A stretch of DNA of 8,349 bases from Oscillospiraceae bacterium (GTDB lineage: Bacteria; Bacillota; Clostridia; Oscillospirales; Ruminococcaceae), in NCBI GenBank assembly GCA_031281115.1, contig JAITFV010000243.1, positions 1 to 8,349 on the forward strand, read 5' to 3'. The notes beneath the pieces were generated by a model that was not told where the DNA came from, ran no database searches, and saw nothing but the letters and a program-made list of their open reading frames with translations. The position numbers were made by a program, and so were the translations under genes. Numbering within the stretch: position 1 is the stretch's first letter; every line of letters starts with the position of its first letter. Shown here piece by piece: positions 1 through 6,356 of the stretch.

Positions 1-22
1 TAAAAACGCTTTAGCGTTTTTA
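1..22 (+). terminator. Terminator-like hairpin at the window edge
   Basis: A 10-bp inverted repeat (arms 1-10 and 13-22) has a CGC/GCG core flanked by an A run on the left and a T run (17-21) on the right. The shape fits a short, possibly bidirectional rho-independent terminator for a gene ending just left of the window. The GC core is only three pairs, so it would be weak. In many Gram-positive bacteria the gene before ileS is divIVA, but nothing here shows which gene lies upstream. Confidence 0.4.
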
Positions 23-59
23 ACTTAACTGGCTATAAAACAAAAAACCATGATTTTAC

Positions 60-80
60 GGACGCCAAAAAATGGCGTCC
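60..80. repeat. Perfect hairpin, probable dispersed intergenic repeat
   Basis: GGACGCCA (60-67) and TGGCGTCC (73-80) form a perfect 8-bp stem around five A residues, followed by CTACAA. There is no T run after it, so it is not a standard terminator on this strand. Read on the other strand it starts TTGTAGGGACGCC, a form that resembles GC-rich palindromes often dispersed in clostridial intergenic DNA. That resemblance is from memory and only one copy is in this window. It lies inside the ileS leader and could also act as a leader hairpin. Confidence 0.5.
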
Positions 81-140
81 CTACAATCGCGTAATATAGC
101 AATTCCATGCAAAACGGAATTGTTTTGAATATGGTACAAA

Positions 141-147
141 AGAGGGG
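141..147 (+). promoter_or_regulatory. Ribosome binding site deciding the ileS start
   Basis: AGAGGGG lies 7 bases before the ATG at 155. The upstream in-frame ATGs at 107 and 131 have no comparable purine-rich site, and the 16 extra residues they would add do not look like the family N-terminus. I therefore place the ileS start at 155. Confidence 0.75.
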
Positions 148-154
148 ACAACCG

Positions 155-2947
155 ATGTCTAAAGATTATAACAATACTTTAAATTTACCGAAAACCGAAT
201 TTCCCATGCGGGCAAATCTTCCCGAGCGTGAACCGTTGATGCTCGAGAAGTGGGAAAACGAGCGGCTTTATTACAAATTAGCGGAGAAAAACAAAAATAA
301 AACTAAATATGTTTTGCACGACGGTCCACCCTATGCTAACGGCGATATTCATATGGGTCACGCGCTTAATAAAATATTAAAAGATATAATTGTGAAATTC
401 AAGGCAATGACAGGATTTAACACGCCTTTTGTACCCGGGTGGGACTGCCACGGTCTGCCTATAGAACTGCGCGCACTCAAGGAACTCGGCATTGACAATA
501 AAAAAGTTGAAGTCGGTGAGCTCCGCAAAAACTGCCGTGAATACGCGCTGTCGTTCCTTGACCGCCAAAAAGCGCAGATGAAACGCATCGGCTCGTGGGC
601 GGATTATGATAACCCGTATTTGACAATCGCCCCCGATTATGAAGCTAAGCAAATCGAAATATTCGGCGAGATGTACAAAAAAGGTTATATCTACAAAGGA
701 CTCAAGCCTGTGCATTGGTGTGCAGATTGCAAGACCGCGCTTGCAGAAGCCGAAATCGAATACGAAGACGATGAGTGTTTTTCTATTTACGTGAAATTCC
801 CCGTCACCGATGATAAAGGCAGATTTGCCAAAGACAACGTAGATTTAAGCAAGGCTTACGTGTTGATTTGGACAACTACGACATGGACGCTGCCGGGGAA
901 CCTTGCAATTTCACTGGGTCCGAGTTACGACTATACTTTTCTTAAAGTAAATGGTGAATATATCTTGGTCGCGAAAGAACTCGCGGAAAAAGTTGCAGAA
1001 GCATGCAAAATCGAAAATTACGAGCTTGTGGGCAGTTATAAAGGCAGTGACTTAGATTTAATCGAAACCGCGCATCCGTTTCTGCCGCGCAAGAGTATTG
1101 TAATCATCGGCGACCACGTCACTCTTGAGAGCGGTACGGGCTGTGTTCACACTGCGCCCGGCTTCGGCGTGGAGGACTACGAAGTGTGCAATTCATACAG
1201 AACACCCGAGGGTTCCCCTTTGTTTGAGATTATTGTTCCTGTTGATGAAAACGGCAGAATGACAGCGGAAGCAGGTGCGAATATTGCGGGAAAAACTACA
1301 GAAGAATCAAATAAAATTATCGGCGAAGATTTAAAAAGTAAAAATTTACTTCTCGGCGCGACAAGATTCAATCACTCATATCCGCACTGCTGGCGTTGCC
1401 GCGAGCCGATTATTTATCGTGCGACAGACCAGTGGTTCTGTGCGGTTAGTAAATTCCGTGACGAAACTATAAAAGCGATAAACGAAACGCAGTGGATTCC
1501 GAAATGGGGCGAGGACAGAATCCTCAACATGGTGAAAGACCGCAGCGACTGGTGCATTTCTCGTCAGCGCAGGTGGGGCGTACCTATTCCTATGCTTTAC
1601 TGCAAGGACTGCGGCAAGGAACTTTGTGACGATAATACTATAAAAGCTGTTTCGGAATTGTTCAGAAAAGAAAGTGCAGATGCGTGGTATATTAAAGATG
1701 CTTCCGAATTTATCCCGACCGATGTAAAATGCAGTTGCGGCTGCGGTAATTTTGAAAAAGAACTTGATATCTTTGATGTTTGGTTTGATTCAGGTTGCTC
1801 TCACGCTGCTGTTTGCGGGCAGCGGAGCGAGCTTCGCACCATTGATAACGACGGCGCTGTAACCCCCTGCGACCTCTACCTTGAAGGAAGCGACCAGTTC
1901 AGGGGCTGGTTTCAATCTTCACTGCTGACCTCGGTTGCCGTTTACAATCGTGCGCCTTACAAGGCAGTAAGCACACACGGCTGGGTTCTTGATGGTGAGG
2001 GTAAGGAAATGCATAAATCCAAAGGCAACGTAATCCCGCCTGCATACATCGTTGATAAGTATGGTGCAGACGTTTTAAGACTTTGGGTCGCCTCGCTTGA
2101 CTTCCATTCGGACGTAAAAATTTCAGATGATTTACTCAAGCAAATCTCCGAAACCTACAGGAAAATCCGCAACACAGCACGTTATATTCTCGGTAACTTG
2201 GGAGATTTTAACCCCGGAGAAGATTCTGTTGCGGTAAACGAACTTGAAGAACTTGACAAATGGGCATTAAACTGCTTTGATGCACTTACGGAAAAAGTCA
2301 TTAAATCATACGAAGATTTTGATTTTTACTACGCCTATCACGCGGTTAATAACTTCTGTGTTGTTGACATGTCGAATTTTTATCTTGACATCTTAAAAGA
2401 CAGATTATATTGTGAAGCGGCGGCAGGCGTGAAGAGAAGAAGCGCGCAAACCGCGATTTACACTATATTGCACGGGCTTGTGAAGCTCATCGCGCCGATT
2501 CTCTGTTATACAGCAGACGAAATCTGGGCAGAATTATTGAAAAATGCGAAGCTCGCAAACGATGATAATAGCAGCGTAATCTTCAATCAAATGCCTGCGA
2601 AATCCGGCGTTCAGGTCAGCGATGAATTTATGGCGAAGTGGACTGCAATCCGTGCATTACGCGAAACGGTTCTAAGCTCACTTGAACAGGCGCGTGCCGC
2701 GAAGGTAATAGGAAAATCTCTTGAAGCCAAGGTAATTATAAAAGGTGCGGGAAATTTTGAGAGAGAAGTTTTATCAGAATTAGCAGCAATTTTCATTGTT
2801 TCGCAAGTAGAACTTGAAGCCGGAGAGACCCTTGAAATCATCGTGCAAAAAGCTGACGGCGTAAAATGCCCGCGGTGCTGGGTTTATAGCGAAAACACAG
2901 ATGAGGACGCACTTTGCGCGAGGTGTTCGCGAGTAGTAAAAACATGA
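155..2947 (+). CDS. ileS: Isoleucyl-tRNA synthetase (IleRS), class I
   Basis: This cytoplasmic enzyme charges tRNA-Ile with isoleucine. The 930-residue product is a normal full length. Visible landmarks are the HIGH motif as HMGH (66-69, within PYANGDIHMGH), the editing-domain threonine run TTTTWTLPGN (240-249), DVWFDSG near 541-547, and the second signature loop at 618-622. That loop reads EMHKS rather than KMSKS but keeps the second lysine (K621). The anticodon-binding helical domain follows, then a C-terminal zinc finger with C905, C908, C921 and C924. Two further cysteine sets may bind zinc: C189/C192 with C412/C415, and C483/C486 with the CSCGC at 526-530. The start at 155 is chosen from the AGAGGGG site; an upstream ATG at 107 would add 16 residues. 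The stop overlaps the lspA start. No T-box leader is visible. Identity is certain from the motifs. Confidence 0.98.
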   Translation: MSKDYNNTLNLPKTEFPMRANLPEREPLMLEKWENERLYYKLAEKNKNKTKYVLHDGPPYANGDIHMGHALNKILKDIIVKFKAMTGFNTPFVPGWDCHGLPIELRALKELGIDNKKVEVGELRKNCREYALSFLDRQKAQMKRIGSWADYDNPYLTIAPDYEAKQIEIFGEMYKKGYIYKGLKPVHWCADCKTALAEAEIEYEDDECFSIYVKFPVTDDKGRFAKDNVDLSKAYVLIWTTTTWTLPGNLAISLGPSYDYTFLKVNGEYILVAKELAEKVAEACKIENYELVGSYKGSDLDLIETAHPFLPRKSIVIIGDHVTLESGTGCVHTAPGFGVEDYEVCNSYRTPEGSPLFEIIVPVDENGRMTAEAGANIAGKTTEESNKIIGEDLKSKNLLLGATRFNHSYPHCWRCREPIIYRATDQWFCAVSKFRDETIKAINETQWIPKWGEDRILNMVKDRSDWCISRQRRWGVPIPMLYCKDCGKELCDDNTIKAVSELFRKESADAWYIKDASEFIPTDVKCSCGCGNFEKELDIFDVWFDSGCSHAAVCGQRSELRTIDNDGAVTPCDLYLEGSDQFRGWFQSSLLTSVAVYNRAPYKAVSTHGWVLDGEGKEMHKSKGNVIPPAYIVDKYGADVLRLWVASLDFHSDVKISDDLLKQISETYRKIRNTARYILGNLGDFNPGEDSVAVNELEELDKWALNCFDALTEKVIKSYEDFDFYYAYHAVNNFCVVDMSNFYLDILKDRLYCEAAAGVKRRSAQTAIYTILHGLVKLIAPILCYTADEIWAELLKNAKLANDDNSSVIFNQMPAKSGVQVSDEFMAKWTAIRALRETVLSSLEQARAAKVIGKSLEAKVIIKGAGNFEREVLSELAAIFIVSQVELEAGETLEIIVQKADGVKCPRCWVYSENTDEDALCARCSRVVKT

Positions 2948-3492
2948 ACATAAAGGTATTCGCGCGCAAAAAAAATTCTCTTGCGCGTCTCGTAACATTG
3001 CTCGCAGCCACAGTATTAATCGGCATCGACAGGCTGACGAAATGGCTTGCTGTGATTAATCTTAATGAACCGGGGAAGCCGCGTTCAGTGAACATTATAA
3101 ATATAAACAACACGAATATTCTTAATTTTACATACGTTGAAAATACCGGAGCGGCATTCAGCGTGTTGCAAGGGCAGCGGCTTTTTCTGATTATCACAAC
3201 GAGCCTGCTTGTGATGGGCGTATTGATTTTTCTGCTCACCGACAGACTTAAAAGCAAGCTGATGATTGCGGCGCTGACGCTTATAGTTGCCGGCGGTGCG
3301 GGAAATTTAATAGACCGTGTATTTTACGGCTATGTAGTTGATTTTATAGACTTCGAGATTATCAATTTCGCAATTTTTAATTTTGCAGATATTTGCGTGG
3401 TAACAGGTGTGTTTTTAGGCGTGTTCGCCACAATTAAGGAAGAATACATGAACTACAAAAACAGAAACGACTTGAAAAAAAATGATTTATAA
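2944..3492 (+). CDS. lspA: Lipoprotein signal peptidase (signal peptidase II)
   Basis: This membrane aspartyl protease cleaves the signal peptide of prolipoproteins just before the lipid-modified cysteine. The 182-residue product has four hydrophobic segments, roughly 14-39, 80-98, 106-120 and 145-163. The family motifs are present in order: D29-R30 near the end of the first segment, ENTGAAFS (66-73), GGAGNLIDR (117-125) and FNFADI (145-150). By comparison with the Bacillus enzyme, D124 and D149 are the catalytic pair, with N121, N146 and A148 supporting. I chose the ATG at 2944 because it overlaps the ileS stop as ATGA, a common coupling arrangement. A TTG at 2914 with GAGGA upstream is a less likely start that would add 10 residues. 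A predicted lipoprotein lies three genes downstream. The C-terminal tail is lysine-rich and cytoplasmic-looking. Confidence 0.97.
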   Translation: MNIKVFARKKNSLARLVTLLAATVLIGIDRLTKWLAVINLNEPGKPRSVNIININNTNILNFTYVENTGAAFSVLQGQRLFLIITTSLLVMGVLIFLLTDRLKSKLMIAALTLIVAGGAGNLIDRVFYGYVVDFIDFEIINFAIFNFADICVVTGVFLGVFATIKEEYMNYKNRNDLKKNDL

Positions 3493-4396
3493 TGTGACGG
3501 AAACCGGTGAGCGAATAGATAGATTCCTCTCTGATAACGCGGGTCTAACGAGAACCGCTGTTGCAAAACTCATAGAAGCGGGGAATTGTAAGATTAACGG
3601 CGTTGTTAAAACGGCGAAGAATCATAAGTTAAAAGCGGGCGACGAAGTTTCGCTCACTATTCCGGAAGCGGTTGAAATCGGGATTATCCCCGAGGAAATG
3701 CCGATTGAAATTATTTACGAAGATGATGATTTATTGGTTGTGAATAAACCGCGCGGGATTGTTGTTCACCCCGCGCACGGCAACGAGAGCGGCACTTTAG
3801 TGAATTTCCTTATGTACCACTGCGGTGATTCTCTGTCAGGAATCAATGGTGAAATCCGCCCGGGAATCGTCCACAGAATCGACAAGAACACAAGCGGTTT
3901 ACTGCTCGCCGCAAAGAACGATTTTTCACATACGAGGCTCGCTGAACAGCTAAAAGCGCGCGAAGTTATACGCGGGTATCAGGCGGTAGTGAGCGGCTTT
4001 ATAAGAGAATCGGGAACTGTGAACGTGCCGATTGGACGGCACAAAATCAAACGCAAAGAAATGACAGTGAACGGTTTAAATCCGCGCGAGGCAATCACAC
4101 GTTACGAAGTAGTGAAAAATTACGAAAATGCCTCGCACTTGCGAATCTGCCTTGAAACAGGGCGCACACATCAAATCCGCGTTCACATGGCGTATATCGG
4201 TCATCCGGTTTTGGGCGATGATGTCTACTGTAACGGCAAGTCAAAAGCTTTTGTACGCTATAAACGTCTTGGAGGGCAGTGTCTGCATGCTTGCAAGCTC
4301 GGATTAATACATCCGCGAACGGGGGAATATATGGAATTCGAGTGCGGGTTGCCGGAGTATTTTACGAAGCTGTTGGGACAATTGAGGGAAACATGA
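3482..4396 (+). CDS. rluD: RluD/YlyB-type 23S rRNA pseudouridine synthase
   Basis: This enzyme converts specific uridines in RNA, most likely 23S rRNA, to pseudouridine. The 304-residue product has an N-terminal S4 RNA-binding domain (about 10-60, starting ERIDRFLSD) followed by the RluA/RluD-type catalytic domain. The catalytic motif HRIDKNTSGLLL (131-142) supplies the nucleophile D134. NKPRGIVVHP (88-97) and the late motif TGRTHQIRVH (226-235) also match the family. Length is typical. The start overlaps the end of lspA by 11 bases and no strong ribosome binding site is visible, so translation may depend on ribosomes arriving from lspA. A GTG at 3494 is an alternative start four codons in. 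The exact target uridines cannot be read from sequence; RluD-type sites are the usual assignment for the gene next to lspA in Gram-positive bacteria, where it is often called ylyB. Confidence 0.93.
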   Translation: MIYNVTETGERIDRFLSDNAGLTRTAVAKLIEAGNCKINGVVKTAKNHKLKAGDEVSLTIPEAVEIGIIPEEMPIEIIYEDDDLLVVNKPRGIVVHPAHGNESGTLVNFLMYHCGDSLSGINGEIRPGIVHRIDKNTSGLLLAAKNDFSHTRLAEQLKAREVIRGYQAVVSGFIRESGTVNVPIGRHKIKRKEMTVNGLNPREAITRYEVVKNYENASHLRICLETGRTHQIRVHMAYIGHPVLGDDVYCNGKSKAFVRYKRLGGQCLHACKLGLIHPRTGEYMEFECGLPEYFTKLLGQLRET

Positions 4397-4417
4397 TTTA
4401 TTATAAAAAGTGCAATT

Positions 4418-5242
4418 ATGAATTTTAACAACATCTTTTTTATCGCCGATGCCGACGGTACACTGCTCACCGACGACAAGCGCATCTTAGAAACCGACAG
4501 AGCTGCAATACGCGAACTGACAGAGCACGGCGGTTTATTTGCAATCGCGACAGGGCGCGGCGTTGCGCTTGCCCGGACAGTTTGGAGTGAACTTTTCGAC
4601 AGCGGAGAGCAGGGCGCAGACACACCCGCCGTCATATTTAACGGCGCGGCTGTATATGATTTTAAGCGGGAATGTTTCCTGTGGCAAAGTACGCTTCCCG
4701 AAATTGCAAAAGATTATATAAAACGCGCTTCAGAGCGGTTCCCCGCGCTTGGGGTTGAGATTTTGCGCGGCGATGAAATCTATGTAACAAGTACTAACCG
4801 CAGGGAAGAAGAACACCTTGCGCTGGGGCTTACAGAGCCTATCAGATGCGGTTTTGACGATGTTCCGCCCGATAACTGGATAAAAACATTGCTTGTAGGC
4901 GAACCCGAAGAAATAGATGAAGCGATTGAATTCACGAAAACGCAGGGATTCGATGAAGTGCATTTAGTACGCAGCGCGCCGGTATTTTACGAAATGTTAC
5001 CGAAAGGTGTAAACAAAGGCACCGGTTTCAAAAAACTGCTTGAGATTATGAACCTGAGCGATAAATTTATCATTGCGGCTGGTGATTTCATGAATGACCT
5101 CGAAATGCTGCAAATGGCAGACTTAGGTATCGCAGTCGCAAATGCCGAGGACTGCGTGAAAGACACAGCAGACTTAATCGTCTGCAATAATAACAGCGGA
5201 GCTATGCATGAGATTATCGAATACTTGAAGAGGGTGAATTAA
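4418..5242 (+). CDS. Cof-type HAD-IIB family phosphatase
   Basis: This is a predicted cytoplasmic Mg-dependent phosphatase of small phosphorylated metabolites such as sugar phosphates or cofactors. The 274 residues are typical for the Cof subfamily. All HAD motifs are present: motif I DADGT (11-15, nucleophile D11 and acid D13), motif II threonine T45 in IATGR, the FNGA segment (74-77), the motif III lysine K200 in PKGVNKG, and motif IV GDFMNDLEML (222-231, D223 and D227 binding Mg). The C2 cap lies between about 85 and 190. The gene starts 21 bases after the rluD-type gene with no clear ribosome binding site. An 11-codon ATGA-coupled frame (4393-4428) spans the gap and could pass ribosomes on. 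The substrate cannot be inferred: Cof enzymes are promiscuous, and nothing next to it points to a specific pathway. Confidence 0.93.
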   Translation: MNFNNIFFIADADGTLLTDDKRILETDRAAIRELTEHGGLFAIATGRGVALARTVWSELFDSGEQGADTPAVIFNGAAVYDFKRECFLWQSTLPEIAKDYIKRASERFPALGVEILRGDEIYVTSTNRREEEHLALGLTEPIRCGFDDVPPDNWIKTLLVGEPEEIDEAIEFTKTQGFDEVHLVRSAPVFYEMLPKGVNKGTGFKKLLEIMNLSDKFIIAAGDFMNDLEMLQMADLGIAVANAEDCVKDTADLIVCNNNSGAMHEIIEYLKRVN

Positions 5243-5244
5243 TC

Positions 5245-6207
5245 ATGAGAAAACCGGCTTGCTTTTTATTATGCTTGATTATAATATTTACTGCAACGGC
5301 GTGTGGTTATTTGGACGAAATCATACATGAAGTAAATCGGGAACTTGCGGCATTGGCGCATCTCGAATTAATTGATGATGTAAGAGAACGTGAAGAAAGA
5401 CGAGCAGAGGAAATTGAGGAACAGCAGGAAGCCCGCCGCGAAAGAGCGCAGGAAAGCACACAGGAAAATGCGGCTGTTCAACAAATTCTTGATTTAACTT
5501 CGCCGGCTGCGTTTACTGACAGCGTGTGGGAGCAGTATGGGATTATTCTGCAGGACAGTGAAGGGCTTTTATATACCGATAAAGGCTTGCAATATAAACA
5601 AGAAATTGAGTACGCTTTATGGTTATTTTCGCCCGAATTTATGAGAAAACTTGCGGATATTTTTCACAAAGAATACAGAGCAACTTATATTATACGCCTT
5701 GGCGGGCATAACGACGACCAATACGGAACCGCCGTGTGGTCTAACAACGTAACAGTAACTTTATACCTTGATAACGACCCCGAACTCTGCGGGATTACCG
5801 CACCTGTTTTAGCGCATGAAATCGGGCATACTATACATTATTTAGTCGAAGAATACATAGGGGAAGAGCAAAGCGAACTCGACATGATGTCGTTCAACGG
5901 CGATTTCGATTACGTCGGAGACAGATACGACAGAGTTTGGCGGTATAAACTTCACGGAACTACCTTCGCGTATGATTACAGCCTGTATTGCTACTACGAA
6001 GACATAGCGACTGTTTTTGAACTTTTAGTTGAAGCTCCCGATGATATGGCAGAGCGGCTTTCCGACCCGTGGAATGAACCGCTGTTACGGAAAACACAGT
6101 ATATCCGCGAAATGACGTATGAATACATCTCGGACGAGTGTTATTTAGTTTTCATGTCGCTTTACGAGGCGGAGGAAATTTTGGGGCTGCGGGAAATAGC
6201 GGCGTGA
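5245..6207 (+). CDS. Predicted lipoprotein with HEIGH zinc-metallopeptidase motif
   Basis: I do not recognise a named family for this 320-residue protein. It begins with a short basic start, a hydrophobic stretch (about 6-19) and a lipobox-like ATAC ending at C20, so it is probably anchored on the outer face of the membrane after processing by LspA. Residues 43-75 are very rich in E, R and Q and look like a charged helix or coiled coil spacing the domain from the membrane. The C-terminal domain has HEIGHTIHY (191-199), a zinc-protease HExxH with H191, E192 and H195. YYEDIATVFE (250-259) offers E252 as a plausible third ligand, which would make it gluzincin-like. AGAGGG at 5229-5234 precedes the ATG, and the gene begins 2 bases after the phosphatase stop, suggesting co-transcription. 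Peptidase activity and substrate are inferred only. The lipobox lacks the usual leucine at -3 (it has A17), so anchoring is likely, not certain. Confidence 0.85.
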   Translation: MRKPACFLLCLIIIFTATACGYLDEIIHEVNRELAALAHLELIDDVREREERRAEEIEEQQEARRERAQESTQENAAVQQILDLTSPAAFTDSVWEQYGIILQDSEGLLYTDKGLQYKQEIEYALWLFSPEFMRKLADIFHKEYRATYIIRLGGHNDDQYGTAVWSNNVTVTLYLDNDPELCGITAPVLAHEIGHTIHYLVEEYIGEEQSELDMMSFNGDFDYVGDRYDRVWRYKLHGTTFAYDYSLYCYYEDIATVFELLVEAPDDMAERLSDPWNEPLLRKTQYIREMTYEYISDECYLVFMSLYEAEEILGLREIAA

Positions 6208-6211
6208 CGGA

Positions 6212-6246
6212 CAATGTACAATTGACAATGCACAATGTACGATTGC
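6212..6246. repeat. Degenerate 7-base tandem repeat
   Basis: Five consecutive 7-base units are visible: CAATGTA, CAATTGA, CAATGCA, CAATGTA and CGATTGC, giving a consensus near CAATGYA. The array begins 4 bases after the lipoprotein gene's stop. Read on the opposite strand it would encode IVHCALSIVHC, a phrase of the kind produced when such arrays are mis-called as genes. It contains a TTGACA (6222-6227), but no -10 box sits at a suitable distance. It resembles the short heptamer repeats found dispersed between genes in several bacterial groups. Confidence 0.7.
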
Positions 6247-6264
6247 GGTGTCGTCTGCGGCACC
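6247..6264. repeat. Short GC-rich hairpin
   Basis: GGTGTC (6247-6252) can pair with GGCACC (6259-6264), with one T-G wobble, around a 6-base loop. It directly follows the heptamer array and is followed by a run of C, not T. It probably belongs to the same repeat cassette as the array and the next hairpin. On its own the pairing could be chance. Confidence 0.35.
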
Positions 6265-6266
6265 CC

Positions 6267-6291
6267 CGATTCCAATCTCTGATTGGAATCG
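6267..6291. repeat. Perfect 11-bp hairpin between the two transcription units
   Basis: CGATTCCAATC (6267-6277) and GATTGGAATCG (6281-6291) are perfect complements separated by TCT. The stem is strong enough to form in RNA. The bases after it (ATATGAATAC) are not a T run, so it is not a textbook rho-independent terminator. It may be a repeat palindrome, an RNA-stabilising hairpin at the end of the ileS run, a weak terminator, or a protein-binding site before the transketolase genes. Confidence 0.65.
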
Positions 6292-6340
6292 ATATGAATA
6301 CAGGTTCTTAAATAAATATCTACATAACAAAATCAAATAC

Positions 6341-6347
6341 AAAGGAG
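6341..6347 (+). promoter_or_regulatory. Strong ribosome binding site for the transketolase N subunit
   Basis: AAAGGAG ends 9 bases before the ATG at 6357. It is the best Shine-Dalgarno match among the complete genes in this window, in keeping with a highly expressed central-metabolism enzyme. The upstream stretch 6292-6340 is AT-rich and could hold a promoter, but I cannot point to convincing -35 and -10 boxes. Confidence 0.8.
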
Positions 6348-6356
6348 CAAAAACTT

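Noticed and set aside
34..97. TATAAA (34-39) and TAATAT (92-97) as -10 boxes for ileS
   Set aside because: Neither has a reasonable -35 box at the right distance. In AT-rich DNA such hexamers are expected by chance.
377..715. 112-codon open frame on the minus strand inside ileS
   Set aside because: It is antisense to the conserved catalytic core of IleRS, so its openness follows from the codon pattern of the real gene.
2838..3257. 139-codon open frame on the minus strand over the ileS/lspA junction
   Set aside because: It is antisense to two strongly conserved genes whose motifs are intact, and its translation shows no recognisable domain.
6222..6250. TTGACA as a -35 box for the transketolase genes
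   Set aside because: The hexamer is part of the heptamer array, and no TATAAT-like box lies 16-18 bases downstream; that stretch is GC-rich.
6145..6342. Open frame on the minus strand across the intergenic repeat
   Set aside because: It is made of the heptamer array (reading IVHCALSIVHC) and the antisense end of the lipoprotein gene. It has no ribosome binding site or family-like sequence, so it is a repeat artefact.
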